This document shows, piece by piece, positions 6,134-13,938 of a DNA stretch of 15,084 nt (positions are counted from its first letter, which is position 1; each line of letters opens with the position of its first letter). The position numbers and the translations under genes were made by a program. Below the pieces are notes generated by a model. It searched no databases. It was not told the DNA's origin and saw only the letters and a list, made by a program, of their open reading frames with translations. The stretch comes from Firmicutes bacterium CAG:238 (GTDB lineage: Bacteria > Bacillota > Clostridia > Peptostreptococcales > Anaerovoracaceae), in the NCBI GenBank assembly GCA_000435615.1, contig FR881952.1, forward strand, positions 1-15,084, given 5' to 3'.

Positions 6134-7123
6134 GTGAAGAAAAAGTTATGCAGGAGGCTTATTGCACTGGTGGCGGCATTTTGCATTTTGACATCCGGCT
6201 GCGGCAGCGTGGAAGGAGGCAGTGAGCCGGCTCATGCGGCTTACGCATCGGCACAGAGCAGTTCCAAAACATCGACAAGCATTACCAGCGTGAAACAAGT
6301 TAAGTACGAGTCGCTGAAAATAAAATGGAGGAAAATTGAGAATGTAAAAAAATATGAAGTTTACCGGGCAGACAAAGCAACAGGTACTTACAAGAAAATT
6401 GCGTCGATAAACGGCACGAGCTACTGCGATGCAAAAATAAGACAGAACAAAATTTACTATTATAAAGTAAAACCTGCGGCGGACGGGGCGGCGCAGAGCA
6501 CGAGCAAATCCGGAAAAATCAAGACAGCGGTTTCGCTTGCCAAAATTCCGAAGCAGGAAGGGGGCAGTGCCTATGCGCAGGTCAACGGTGGGAAACCGAC
6601 CTTTTCAAGCTACGAAAAGAAGAGAAGGAATTTTGAAGAGTATGCGGCACTGGATGAGCTCGAAAGATGTGGAATTACTTATGCCTGCATAGATAAAAGC
6701 ATGATGCCGACGGAAACACGCGGCAGTATCGGGATGATTAAGCCATCAGGCTGGCACACCGTGCGGTACGACGATTTGATTTCGGACAAATATCTGTATA
6801 ATCGCTGCCACTTAATCGGCTATCAGCTCACGGGGCAGAACGCGAACAAGCAAAATCTGATTACAGGGACGCGTGCTCTGAATGTCACGGGAATGCTGCC
6901 TTTTGAGAACGAGGTGGCGGAGTATATTAAAGAAACCGAAAACCATGTGCTTTACAGGGTTACGCCGATATTTAAAGGAGATAATTTAGTTTGCAGCGGT
7001 GTGCAGATGGAAGCGCAGTCGCTGGAAGATGACGGGATTTCGTTTAATATTTTTGCGTATAATTCACAGCCGGGCATTGTGATTGATTACAAGACCGGGG
7101 ACAGTCATGCGATCAAATCCTGA
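6134..7123 (+). CDS. Lipoprotein with FnIII-like domain and DNA/RNA non-specific endonuclease domain
   Basis: The start is GTG at 6134, with AGGGGGG (6119-6125) 8 bases upstream. The 329-residue protein begins with a lipoprotein signal ending LTSGC (Cys23), so it should be anchored outside the cell. Residues about 48-133 look like a fibronectin type III module (LKIKWRKIENVKKYEVYR). The C-terminal half is a beta-beta-alpha metal nuclease of the streptococcal DNase/EndA kind: YLYNRCHLIGYQLTG carries the likely catalytic His226, and NLITGTRALN the metal-binding Asn region (241-250). The usual DRGH motif reads NRCH here. By family knowledge it would degrade DNA, perhaps RNA, outside the cell for nutrient use, uptake or escape from DNA nets. 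A zinc-binding tail common in such proteins is present after the stop codon but out of frame (7108-7161), so the C-terminus may be truncated. Confidence 0.88.
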   Translation: MKKKLCRRLIALVAAFCILTSGCGSVEGGSEPAHAAYASAQSSSKTSTSITSVKQVKYESLKIKWRKIENVKKYEVYRADKATGTYKKIASINGTSYCDAKIRQNKIYYYKVKPAADGAAQSTSKSGKIKTAVSLAKIPKQEGGSAYAQVNGGKPTFSSYEKKRRNFEEYAALDELERCGITYACIDKSMMPTETRGSIGMIKPSGWHTVRYDDLISDKYLYNRCHLIGYQLTGQNANKQNLITGTRALNVTGMLPFENEVAEYIKETENHVLYRVTPIFKGDNLVCSGVQMEAQSLEDDGISFNIFAYNSQPGIVIDYKTGDSHAIKS

Positions 7124-7161
7124 AAGCAGGCTATGAACCGTGTGGACAGTGCAAACCGTGA
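7108..7161 (+). pseudogene. Out-of-frame zinc-binding tail of the nuclease
   Basis: In the frame shifted by two bases relative to the nuclease, the DNA reads CDQILKAGYEPCGQCKP and then a stop at 7159-7161. The GYEPCGQCKP motif is typical of the short Ada-like zinc-binding tail found at the end of many secreted Firmicute nucleases. It overlaps the last codons of the nuclease gene, whose own frame stops at 7123. The simplest reading is a small deletion or frameshift that cut the tail off. Confidence 0.5.
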
Positions 7162-7178
7162 GAGCCGGCCGATCCATT

Positions 7179-7204
7179 GGAATTTATTAATTGAAAGAAA
7201 TTCC
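7179..7204 (+). repeat. Inverted repeat upstream of the Rieske oxidoreductase
   Basis: GGAATTT (7179-7185) and AAATTCC (7198-7204), 12 bases apart. There is no T tract, so an operator is likelier than a terminator. A weak promoter, TTGAAA (7191-7196), 18 bases, CACAAT (7215-7220), overlaps it. Confidence 0.3.
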
Positions 7205-7237
7205 GCAAGTGGGGCACAATAACACGGGGGTGATCGC

Positions 7238-8704
7238 ATGAATTCAATTTGGAGTGAAACCGTAAATTTAAAGACATTCCATTCCTTGGATCAGAACATG
7301 ACGGTTGACACGGCTGTTATTGGCGGCGGACTGGCAGGAATCTTGACGGCATACAAGCTGAAGGAGCATGGTGTAGAGAGCATAATCCTTGAAGCCGGTG
7401 AAATATGCAGCGGCCAAACGAAAAACACAACCGCAAAAATTACATCGCAGCACGGCGAGATATACGATAAAATCACGAAATATTACGGACACGAGCTGGC
7501 GGCTCAGTATGCAGCGGCAAACGAAAACGCAATTAAGGAATACGAGCAAATCATAACGCAAAGAAACCTAGAATGCGATTTTGAGAAAAAGGACGCTTGC
7601 TTATATTCTACCGAGGAAGAAAACACATTAGACAGGGAATATATGTCGGCAAGCGCTGCCGGAATCGACTGCTATATGACCGAGAAGACAGACCTTCCGA
7701 TAAAAATAACGGATGCACTGGTATTCAAGAATCAAGCGCAGTTTCATCCGCTCAAATTTGTCGGCGGTATTATAGACGATTTAAAATGTTTCGAGCATAC
7801 CGCAGTGACACGAATCGTCGGCAGCACCATTTATACGAAAAATGCTCGAATCGAAGCCAAAAACATCGTCATTGCCACGCACTATCCGTTTATTAACTTT
7901 CCGTCCTATTACTTCCTAAGGATGAGTCAGGAGCGAAGTTATGTTGCGGCGCTGGAAGGAAAAGGCGTTAAACTTGACGGAATGTATATCGGCAGCGGAA
8001 AGGAAAGCCTGTCATTCCGAAGCTATGGCGATTACATTCTTCTTGGAGGCGGCGCGCACAGAACAGGAGTTGTGCCAAGCAAGATGCCGTTTGACATGTT
8101 GTCAGAAAAGGCACAGGAGCTCTATCCGAATCACAAAATCACAGCGAAGTGGTCTGCACAGGATTGTGTTACGGTTGACAACATTCCGTATATCGGCAGA
8201 TTCGGCGATGATAATTCAAACATTTTTATTGCGACCGGCTTCGGTAAATGGGGCATGACAAGCTCAATGGTGAGCGCCGGTATTATCAGCGGTCTGATTT
8301 GCGGGAGCCCGCCGGATTACGGCGAAGTTTTTTCACCGCAGCGGTTTAAGTTTGCTGCCGCAAGAAAGAACATCTTTACAAATACAAAAGAAACCGTGAA
8401 AGGATTTTCGGCGCATCTTAAGAGAGCAAACGGCGAGCTTCACAACCTTCCGGTGGGTACGGCAAAGGAAATAAAGTATAAAGACAAAAAGGCCGGTGCG
8501 TATCGGGACGAAAACGGCAGAATCTACATCGTAACATTGAAATGCCCGCATCTGAAATGCAAGCTCAATTGGAATGATTCCACGAAGACATGGGACTGCC
8601 CGTGCCACGGCTCAAGATATAGTTTTAAGGGTGAACTCGTTGATAATCCCGCGCAGCAAAGCTCGATATTGATTGCAGAGGAAGATGGAAACGCTGTAAA
8701 TTAG
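7238..8704 (+). CDS. FAD-dependent oxidoreductase with C-terminal Rieske [2Fe-2S] domain (YhfW-like)
   Basis: The start at 7238 is supported by GGGGGTGAT just upstream. The 488-residue protein opens with an FAD-binding Rossmann motif, TAVIGGGLAGILTAY (about 25-39), and ends the FAD part with IFIATGFGKWGMTSS, as in DAO/DadA-type oxidases. The last ~75 residues are a Rieske domain: Cys436-X-His438 and Cys454-X2-His457, separated by 15 residues as the family requires, and all four cluster ligands are present. This two-domain layout is that of Bacillus YhfW. The reaction and substrate are not known; the enzyme probably moves electrons between FAD and the iron-sulphur cluster in the cytoplasm. No membrane segment or export signal is seen. 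It is separated from the nuclease gene by 114 bases and seems to be its own unit. Confidence 0.88.
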   Translation: MNSIWSETVNLKTFHSLDQNMTVDTAVIGGGLAGILTAYKLKEHGVESIILEAGEICSGQTKNTTAKITSQHGEIYDKITKYYGHELAAQYAAANENAIKEYEQIITQRNLECDFEKKDACLYSTEEENTLDREYMSASAAGIDCYMTEKTDLPIKITDALVFKNQAQFHPLKFVGGIIDDLKCFEHTAVTRIVGSTIYTKNARIEAKNIVIATHYPFINFPSYYFLRMSQERSYVAALEGKGVKLDGMYIGSGKESLSFRSYGDYILLGGGAHRTGVVPSKMPFDMLSEKAQELYPNHKITAKWSAQDCVTVDNIPYIGRFGDDNSNIFIATGFGKWGMTSSMVSAGIISGLICGSPPDYGEVFSPQRFKFAAARKNIFTNTKETVKGFSAHLKRANGELHNLPVGTAKEIKYKDKKAGAYRDENGRIYIVTLKCPHLKCKLNWNDSTKTWDCPCHGSRYSFKGELVDNPAQQSSILIAEEDGNAVN

Positions 8705-8771
8705 CACACGGGTAAACTTACAAATTTTGTTGTGAACAGGAAGCAAAGGATTCAACCGCGCCCAATGAAAA

Positions 8772-9410
8772 TCATAGATTATATCGGAAGTGTTCGATAT
8801 CCTCCTCTAAAATCAGGTGGTGCTTGGAATCGTTTTCTGTTATGGGACGAATCGGACGACAGGGATTTCCGTATGCTAAGTATCCGGCGGGGATGTCCTT
8901 TGTCACTACACTGCCGGCACCGATGACAGAGTTATCACCAATGTGGACGCCATCAATAACAACAGTGTTTGACGCAATCCAAACATTGTTTCCGATATGA
9001 ATTCCAGAAGCGAATTCTGCCATTGTTGTTCTGCCTTGGTCATCCACTCCCATGCGCTCAGAAGCAATCAAAGGATGGTTTGTTGCCATGAGAGAAACAT
9101 TGGGACCTATTGCAACATTATTTCCGATAAGGACACGAGCATCATCCATGACCGTAAAATTAAAATTTGCAAAGAAATTCTCACCAATAAAGGTGTGACA
9201 CCCGTAATTAAACTGGATCGGACCTTGGCAATAGAAGGTCTCACCGCACTTTCCAAGAATATTGCGTAGAAGCTCTTGGCGCGCAGGGTCGTATTCATCT
9301 GTTTGATTAAACTTTTGGCAGGCTTCGTGTGCAGTATGTTTGATATCTTTTAATTCCTGTCTGCGTGGGTCAAACATTTTTCCTGCAAAAATTTTTTCTT
9401 CTTCTCTCAT
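8772..9410 (-). CDS. maa: Maltose/galactoside-type O-acetyltransferase (hexapeptide repeat)
   Basis: The frame is open upstream to 9770, but that would run through the vapBC promoter. The family start MREEEKIFAGKMFDP is at the ATG at 9410, giving 212 residues, the usual length. An N-terminal Mac domain (about 5-60) is followed by hexapeptide repeats forming a left-handed beta-helix (IGNNVAIGPNV, IHIGNNVWIAS, VHIGDNSVIGAG). The catalytic histidine is His112 in MATNHPL, and the end (AYGNPCRPIRPI) is typical. By family knowledge it transfers acetyl from acetyl-CoA to a sugar hydroxyl in the cytoplasm. The true acceptor cannot be told from sequence; 'maltose' is a family name. The gene faces away from vapBC and shares a 224-base gap with it. 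No clear terminator is seen after its stop. Confidence 0.9.
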   Translation of the reverse strand: MREEEKIFAGKMFDPRRQELKDIKHTAHEACQKFNQTDEYDPARQELLRNILGKCGETFYCQGPIQFNYGCHTFIGENFFANFNFTVMDDARVLIGNNVAIGPNVSLMATNHPLIASERMGVDDQGRTTMAEFASGIHIGNNVWIASNTVVIDGVHIGDNSVIGAGSVVTKDIPAGYLAYGNPCRPIRPITENDSKHHLILEEDIEHFRYNL

Positions 9411-9489
9411 TTTTTCTCTTCTTTCTTTTAATAAAATACCTAAGCGAGGCGATGTCTCAAGATAAGTATAAGATACAATCTTTCTTAAT

Positions 9490-9518
9490 ATTATATACGT
9501 TTTTCCAACAGATTTCGA
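9490..9518 (-). promoter_or_regulatory. Promoter of the acetyltransferase gene
   Basis: Minus strand TCGAAA (9518-9513), 17 bases, perfect TATAAT (9495-9490). This leaves a leader of about 75 bases before the ATG at 9410. Confidence 0.45.
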
Positions 9519-9581
9519 CCCTGAATCAAAAATTATTCCTTTTTTGATGGTGAGAAATCGTATAAAAAAGAGTATCATTTC

Positions 9582-9611
9582 TTGACGAGAGTATATACTA
9601 TAATATATACT
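9582..9611 (+). promoter_or_regulatory. vapBC promoter and palindromic operator
   Basis: TTGACG (9582-9587) with TATATA (9604-9609) at 16 bases, or an alternative perfect TATAAT at 9599-9604, forms the promoter. AGTATATA (9590-9597) and TATATACT (9604-9611) make an 8-base inverted repeat with a 6-base centre, covering the -10 region. By knowledge of the family this is where the VapB dimer, alone or with VapC, would bind to repress its own operon. Confidence 0.6.
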
Positions 9612-9634
9612 TATGGTGACAGGAGGTGAGTGAT

Positions 9635-9865
9635 TTGGAAACAGCAAAATTATTTGAAAACGGAAAAAGTCAGGCGGTACGCCTGCCAAAGAAATATCGC
9701 TTTGAGGGCAGTGAAGTTTTCGTGCGGAAAGTGGGAGCTGCGGTAATGCTTTTTCCGAAGCAGCAGGCATGGCAAGTTTTCCTTAGCGGTTTGAACGGGT
9801 TTACTGATGATATGTTTTCGGAAGGCAGAGAAGCGGAAACTATGACTAGGAGAGAGTCGCTATGA
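9635..9865 (+). CDS. vapB: VapB-type antitoxin (AbrB/MazE fold)
   Basis: I choose the TTG at 9635 because AGGAGG (9621-9626) lies 8 bases upstream; a GTG at 9626 overlaps that site. The 76-residue protein starts METAKLFENGKSQAVRLPKKYRF, the swapped-hairpin AbrB/MazE DNA-binding domain (residues 1-50). The C-terminal part (WQVFLSGLNGFTDDMF) is the toxin-binding tail seen in VapB partners of this class. It would neutralise VapC by direct binding and repress the operon at the upstream palindrome. The stop overlaps the vapC start by 4 bases (ATGA), which points to coupled translation and keeps antitoxin in balance with toxin. Family recognition is strong. Confidence 0.9.
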   Translation: METAKLFENGKSQAVRLPKKYRFEGSEVFVRKVGAAVMLFPKQQAWQVFLSGLNGFTDDMFSEGREAETMTRRESL

Positions 9866-10263
9866 CCTATATGTTGGATACGAATATTTGCATTTATGCA
9901 ATCAAAAATAAACCGGAGCGGGTATTAAAGCAGCTTTATGAGCATTTGGAAGATGGCATGTGCATTTCCAGCATCACCTTAGCAGAACTTGCACATGGCG
10001 TGCGAAAAAGCCTTTATCCGGAAAAAAACGAAGAAGCACTCCTGCAGTTCCTCTCTATCCTTGACATTTTGGATTTTGATGATTTGGCGGCGATGGAATA
10101 TGGGAAGATATGCGCGCACCTGCAGAGGCAGGGGAGGCCAATCGGTGCGATGGATATGTTGATTGCCGCACATGCAAAATCGGAAGACCTCATACTGGTA
10201 ACGAATAACTTGCGGGAGTTTGAGCGCGTTCCGCAGCTGAAACTGGAAAATTGGGCAGAATAA
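9862..10263 (+). CDS. vapC: VapC-type PIN-domain ribonuclease toxin
   Basis: The 133-residue protein has the normal VapC length and is a single PIN domain. The acidic residues that hold the metal are all there: Asp6 in MLDTNIC, Glu42 in TLAELAHG and Asp98 in GAMDMLIAAHA. The TNNLREFERVP motif (114-124) closes the site. It should therefore be an active Mg-dependent RNase; known VapC toxins cut tRNA or rRNA, but this target is unknown. It is the second gene of the vapBC operon. Such pairs stabilise mobile regions or act in stress and phage response. There is no terminator after it that I can see; the bile salt hydrolase gene follows 162 bases later. Confidence 0.93.
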   Translation: MTYMLDTNICIYAIKNKPERVLKQLYEHLEDGMCISSITLAELAHGVRKSLYPEKNEEALLQFLSILDILDFDDLAAMEYGKICAHLQRQGRPIGAMDMLIAAHAKSEDLILVTNNLREFERVPQLKLENWAE

Positions 10264-10425
10264 AAGTGGAGGGAATGGAAAAGCGGAATCGACATTATGG
10301 ACACTAGGCTGAACGACTGCAGAAGAGAGGCATATCGGGAAGTGGGACGAACAGTTTTTGGTACTGCAAAAGGGATGCAATGCAGAGAAATTACAAATAT
10401 TGATATAAAGAAAAGAGGTGTACTC

Positions 10426-11424
10426 ATGTGTACAGCAGCAACTTATAAGACAAAGGATTTTTATTTCGGCAGAACGCTGGATTATGAATTTTCGTACGGT
10501 GAGGAAATCGTGATTATGCCGCGGAATTATCCGATTCCGTTCCGCTTTGAGGAAACGGACCGCAAGCACTATGCTATTATCGGCACGGCGCATGTGGCGG
10601 ACGGATACCCGATGTTTTATGATGCGGTCAACGAAAAAGGTTTAGGAATGGCAGGCCTAAACTTTGTCGGAAACGCGGTTTATCGGCAGGAAATTTTACC
10701 CGCAGAAGGCGGCGTCGAAAATGCAGCACAGGCGGCGCAGTATGAGTTCATAACATGGATACTCAGCCGCTGCGCGAATGTTTCCCAGGCGCGGGAAAAG
10801 CTGGAAACCCTGAATCTAACAGAAACACCATATAATGAAATGCTTCCGGCGGCGCAGCTTCACTGGATCATTGCTGATGAAGAGGAAGCTATCACGGTGG
10901 AATCCGTGGCGGACGGGTTAAAGATTTATGAGAACCCGGTGGGAGTTTTAACGAACAACCCGCCGTTTGACATGCAGATGTTCAACCTGAACAATTACAG
11001 AAATTTGTCGGAAAAGAACCCCCAAAACACTTTCGATCCTAAGATTCCGCTCGCGGAATACAGCCGGGGAATGGGTGCGCTCGGACTTCCGGGAGATTTA
11101 TCCTCTATGTCGCGCTTTGTCCGCGTTGCGTTTACAAAGCTTCATTCGGTTTTGGGTGCTTCAGAGGAGGAGAGCGTCAGCCAGTTCTTTCATATTCTGG
11201 GCTCGGTCGAGCAGCAGAGAGGCTGCTGTGAGGTCGCAGACGGCAAATATGAGATTACCATCTACAGCACCTGCTATAATGCGAGCAGAGGCATTTATTA
11301 CTACACAACTTATGATAACAGCCGCATTACCGCGATAGACATGCATCGGGAAGACCTGAACGGAGAAAGCCTTGTACGATTTCCGATGCTGACCAAGACC
11401 GATATTTTATGGCAAAATGTGTGA
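10426..11424 (+). CDS. bsh: Bile salt hydrolase / choloylglycine hydrolase
   Basis: The frame is open from 10297, but the start is the ATG at 10426: it has AGAGGTG 7 bases upstream and gives the required MCTAAT N-terminus, whose Cys2 becomes the nucleophile after Met removal. At 332 residues it has the family length. Active-site residues are present: Cys2, Arg16 and Asp19 (GRTLDYE), Asn79 (AGLNF), Asn177 (VLTNNP) and Arg230 (SSMSRFVRVAF). The pattern fits clostridial bile salt hydrolases better than penicillin V acylases. It would cleave glycine or taurine from conjugated bile salts in the cytoplasm; there is no signal peptide. The loop before LPGD reads YSRGMG (212-217), a region linked to amino-acid preference. 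The presence of this enzyme points to life in an animal gut. It appears to be a stand-alone gene. Confidence 0.93.
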   Translation: MCTAATYKTKDFYFGRTLDYEFSYGEEIVIMPRNYPIPFRFEETDRKHYAIIGTAHVADGYPMFYDAVNEKGLGMAGLNFVGNAVYRQEILPAEGGVENAAQAAQYEFITWILSRCANVSQAREKLETLNLTETPYNEMLPAAQLHWIIADEEEAITVESVADGLKIYENPVGVLTNNPPFDMQMFNLNNYRNLSEKNPQNTFDPKIPLAEYSRGMGALGLPGDLSSMSRFVRVAFTKLHSVLGASEEESVSQFFHILGSVEQQRGCCEVADGKYEITIYSTCYNASRGIYYYTTYDNSRITAIDMHREDLNGESLVRFPMLTKTDILWQNV

Positions 11425-11505
11425 TGAAACCCAATCTTTCGTATATCGAATAAACTCTTTTATGAGCGTGGAATTGAGTTGTTTATTTTCTAGAAGGGGA
11501 ACGAT

Positions 11506-11571
11506 ATGCTGCATAATATACTTGCATTTGCGTCGCTGGTTTTGCTTCTATGTTTTTTGCGAACATATTGA
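11506..11571 (+). CDS. Possible 21-residue hydrophobic peptide
   Basis: An ATG at 11506 follows AGGGGA (11496-11501 region) by a good distance and encodes MLHNILAFASLVLLLCFLRTY. This is one short hydrophobic stretch with a basic end, enough for a membrane helix. The stop overlaps the -35 box of the next promoter (11568-11573). It could be a small membrane peptide, a toxin-like peptide, or chance. I do not recognise a family. It lies in the 215 bases between the bile salt hydrolase and the ATPase. Confidence 0.3.
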   Translation: MLHNILAFASLVLLLCFLRTY

Positions 11572-11595
11572 CTTTTTAAATAAGTATATTATAAT
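11568..11595 (+). promoter_or_regulatory. Promoter of the DUF234-type ATPase
   Basis: TTGACT (11568-11573), 16-base spacer, perfect TATAAT (11590-11595). One of the best promoters in the window; the start codon follows about 45 bases later. Confidence 0.65.
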
Positions 11596-11639
11596 TAAGT
11601 AAATCGCAAATTACTAATTTCATTATGAGAGGTGCATGG

Positions 11640-13022
11640 ATGTTCTTCGGGAGAGAAAACGAACTTAATACATTAAATAGACTCTATAACTCCAATAAGT
11701 TTGAATTTGCCGTTATTTATGGTCGTCGTCGTGTAGGCAAGACAGCGCTTATCAATGAGTTCACGAAAGATAAAGATACCATTTTCTTTACAGGAGTGGA
11801 AACTAACCAAAAACAAAATCTTGAAAACTTTTCAAGGTGCATTATGGAATACAATATCGGAGTGCCTGTTGACACGTCATTTCCTTCGTTTCAGGCAGCG
11901 TTAGAGTATGTTTTTGAATTGGCAAAAACAAAGAGAATTGTGCTTGTCATCGACGAATATCCATATGTTGCCCGCGCCTCAAAAAGTCTTGCATCCACAC
12001 TTCAGCTTTTAATTGATAAAAACAAGGATGACTCAAAATTGCTTTTGATTCTGTGCGGCTCTTCTATGTCGTATATGGAGGACCATGTTTTAGCATATAA
12101 AGCGCCCCTTTACGGAAGAAGAACAGCGCAGCTCAAAATCAGACCGTTTGATTTTTTTGAGGCCTGTAATTATTTCACAAAGCTATCGAGCATTGATAAA
12201 GCTTTGGCTTATGGAATTGTTGGAGGAACACCGCAATATTTGATGCAGCTTGATGAGAATCTTTCCATAGAGGAAAATATCAAAAATACACATTTGAATC
12301 CTGCGTCATCTATTTTTGAAGAGCCTAACAACTTATTGAAACAGGAAGTACGAGAACCGGCAATTTACAATGCGGTGATTACCGCCATTGCAACCGGCTC
12401 GTCCAAAATGAACGAGATTTCCAACAAAATTGATGAAGAAACAAGCGTGTGTGCCTCATATATTAAGAATCTGATTACACTCGGCATCATAAAAAAAGAA
12501 TCGCCTTACGGTGAAAAATCAAGCCGCAAGACGATTTACTCCATTGAGGATAACATGTTCCGATTTTGGTATCGCTTTGTGCCGGAAAATACTTCGCTTA
12601 TTTCCCGCGGAGCAACCGACTTGGCATACCGCCGCATTGCCCCTGAAATTTCCTCCTACATGGGCAGCGTGTTCGAGGACATTTGTAAACAGTATTTGTG
12701 GAAGCTGCTCCTTGAAAGAAGGTGCGAGGTCGATTTCAGCGATCTTGGCCGTTGGTGGGGAACGAATCCTAAGACCAAGACCCAAGAAGAAATTGATATT
12801 ATGGGAACCGACAAAGATGCCGCTTTATTTGGCGAGTGCAAGTGGACTAACGAAAAAGTTGACCTTGGTGTGCTTGAGACACTTGTGGAGCGCAGCGCAT
12901 TGTTCCACTATAAGAAAAAGCATTTTTACCTCTTTGCGAAAAACGGATTTACCAAGGGCTGTATCGACAAAGCAACTGAGATGGGCAATGTCACGCTCGT
13001 AACCTACGAGGATATTTTTTGA
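11640..13022 (+). CDS. ATPase with C-terminal DUF234 (PD-(D/E)XK-like) domain
   Basis: I choose the ATG at 11640, with GAGAGGTG (11627-11634) just upstream, because the family begins MFFGRENEL; an ATG at 11625 adds only five residues. The 460-residue protein has an archaeal-type STAND/AAA ATPase domain: Walker A GRRRVGKT (28-35), Walker B IVLVIDE (100-106). A winged-helix part is likely near 245-300 (MNEISNKIDEETSVCASYI). The C-terminal DUF234 region starts at about FRFWYRF and carries EEIDIMG (Asp386) and GECKW (Glu399, Lys401), the Asp...Glu-X-Lys layout of PD-(D/E)XK nucleases. The cellular role of this family is not established; mobile or defence-related roles have been suggested. It has a strong promoter of its own and no clear partner gene. 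Confidence 0.85.
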   Translation: MFFGRENELNTLNRLYNSNKFEFAVIYGRRRVGKTALINEFTKDKDTIFFTGVETNQKQNLENFSRCIMEYNIGVPVDTSFPSFQAALEYVFELAKTKRIVLVIDEYPYVARASKSLASTLQLLIDKNKDDSKLLLILCGSSMSYMEDHVLAYKAPLYGRRTAQLKIRPFDFFEACNYFTKLSSIDKALAYGIVGGTPQYLMQLDENLSIEENIKNTHLNPASSIFEEPNNLLKQEVREPAIYNAVITAIATGSSKMNEISNKIDEETSVCASYIKNLITLGIIKKESPYGEKSSRKTIYSIEDNMFRFWYRFVPENTSLISRGATDLAYRRIAPEISSYMGSVFEDICKQYLWKLLLERRCEVDFSDLGRWWGTNPKTKTQEEIDIMGTDKDAALFGECKWTNEKVDLGVLETLVERSALFHYKKKHFYLFAKNGFTKGCIDKATEMGNVTLVTYEDIF

Positions 13023-13050
13023 AAACAGGTGAGGGTTTTGCTTTTTTCAT

Positions 13051-13079
13051 TCGACAAAATATGCAAAAGGGGTTAAAAT
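13051..13079 (+). promoter_or_regulatory. Promoter of the lipoprotein pair
   Basis: TCGACA (13051-13056), 17-base spacer, TAAAAT (13074-13079). Each box differs from consensus at one position. GGAGG (13091-13095) and the ATG at 13102 follow directly. Confidence 0.6.
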
Positions 13080-13101
13080 ATATACATTACGGAGGAAAAT
13101 T

Positions 13102-13938
13102 ATGAAAAAAATACTATGTTTACTGCTTACAGCAAGCATGATGTTTACGTTCGCGGCATGCGGCAGCGATGATACGGGTACAACGCCGAGCGCGGACGAT
13201 CAGCAGACGGTCAATGAAAATACGCCCACAGATGGGCAGGATGAGGATCTGAATGCCGATGACAGCACCGACGCAGACAAAGACGCGGAGGAAGAAGATA
13301 AGGAAGCCGGCGCAAAAGATGATGAGAAGAAAGACGATGTGAAGAAACCGGAGAGCAGCAAACCTTCCGGCAGCAAGCCTTCATCGAGCAAGCCTTCAAA
13401 CAGCAAACCTTCCGGCAGCAAGCCTTCATCATCCAAAGGCGATTCAGCCTCGGAAACCAAGAAGCCGACATCTGCGCTCAATCTTTTGAGCACGGTTTGG
13501 AAATCGTATAAGGAAAGCGAGAAATTCCCGGCAGCAGGCGGAGACTATTCCGAAGAGAATGCAAGAGAAGATGCTCCGGGCAAATTCAGCACGAGTGATT
13601 CCGACGCCCTGTCGTCCACATTGGCGGTTCCTGCGGATTCCGCCGATCTCATCAGCAGTGCGGCCTCCCTGACGCACATGATGAACCTGAACACATTTAC
13701 CGCCGGTTCCTTTAAGACGAAGAGCACAGGCGATGCGGACAAGCTGGCGGCGGCAATGAAGAAAAGCATCGAAAACAGAAAATGGGTGTGCGGCTTCCCT
13801 GAAAAGATGGCAGTCATCACCATTGATAAATATGTTGTGGCCGTTTACGGCGCAGCGGATTTGGTAGATACTTTCAAGACAAAACTTCAGAAAGCATACA
13901 CAGGCGCGAAAGTTTACTGTGAGGGGAATATTGAATAA
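13102..13938 (+). CDS. Lipoprotein with S/K/P-rich stalk, DUF4358-like C-terminus
   Basis: GGAGG 6 bases upstream fixes the start. The 278-residue protein has a lipoprotein signal ending in FAAC (Cys20), so it should be lipid-anchored outside the membrane. Residues about 21-80 are very acidic (many D and E). Residues about 82-115 form an S-K-P repeat stalk (SKPSGSKPSSSKPSNSKPSG), encoded by a 45-base tandem repeat. The folded part is C-terminal (about 115-278), with MKKSIENRKWVCGFPEKMAV and YVVAVYGAADLVDTFKTKL. This resembles the DUF4358 lipoproteins that often sit beside DHHW proteins, but the match is by memory of pattern only. The stop overlaps the next start by one base (TAATG), so the pair is coupled. 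A surface role with the DHHW partner is my inference. Confidence 0.8.
   Translation: MKKILCLLLTASMMFTFAACGSDDTGTTPSADDQQTVNENTPTDGQDEDLNADDSTDADKDAEEEDKEAGAKDDEKKDDVKKPESSKPSGSKPSSSKPSNSKPSGSKPSSSKGDSASETKKPTSALNLLSTVWKSYKESEKFPAAGGDYSEENAREDAPGKFSTSDSDALSSTLAVPADSADLISSAASLTHMMNLNTFTAGSFKTKSTGDADKLAAAMKKSIENRKWVCGFPEKMAVITIDKYVVAVYGAADLVDTFKTKLQKAYTGAKVYCEGNIE
13357..13430 (+). repeat. 45-bp period tandem repeat in the lipoprotein stalk
   Basis: The 29-base block AGCAAACCTTCCGGCAGCAA plus GCCTTCATC occurs at 13357-13385 and again at 13402-13430, 45 bases (15 codons) apart. The period is a whole number of codons, so gain or loss of units would change stalk length without breaking the frame. 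Confidence 0.8.

Noticed and set aside
9411..9770. N-terminal extension of the acetyltransferase by 120 residues
   Set aside because: It would cross its own promoter, the vapBC promoter and operator and the vapB start, and it is unlike any known part of the family.
10297..10425. N-terminal extension of the bile salt hydrolase by 43 residues
   Set aside because: The enzyme needs Cys2 exposed at the N-terminus after Met removal, and the ATG at 10426 has the good ribosome site.
13023..13050. Terminator after the DUF234-type ATPase
   Set aside because: Only AAAAC/GTTTT can pair before the T-rich stretch; the stem is too weak to call.
13357..13430. Short CRISPR-like array
   Set aside because: The repeats are in frame, of whole-codon period, and encode a protein stalk; there are no unique spacers. 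No CRISPR array is seen anywhere in the window.
13200..13493. Minus-strand reading frames of 86-171 codons opposite the first lipoprotein
   Set aside because: They are mirror frames of the S/K/P and acidic repeats, without promoters or ribosome sites.
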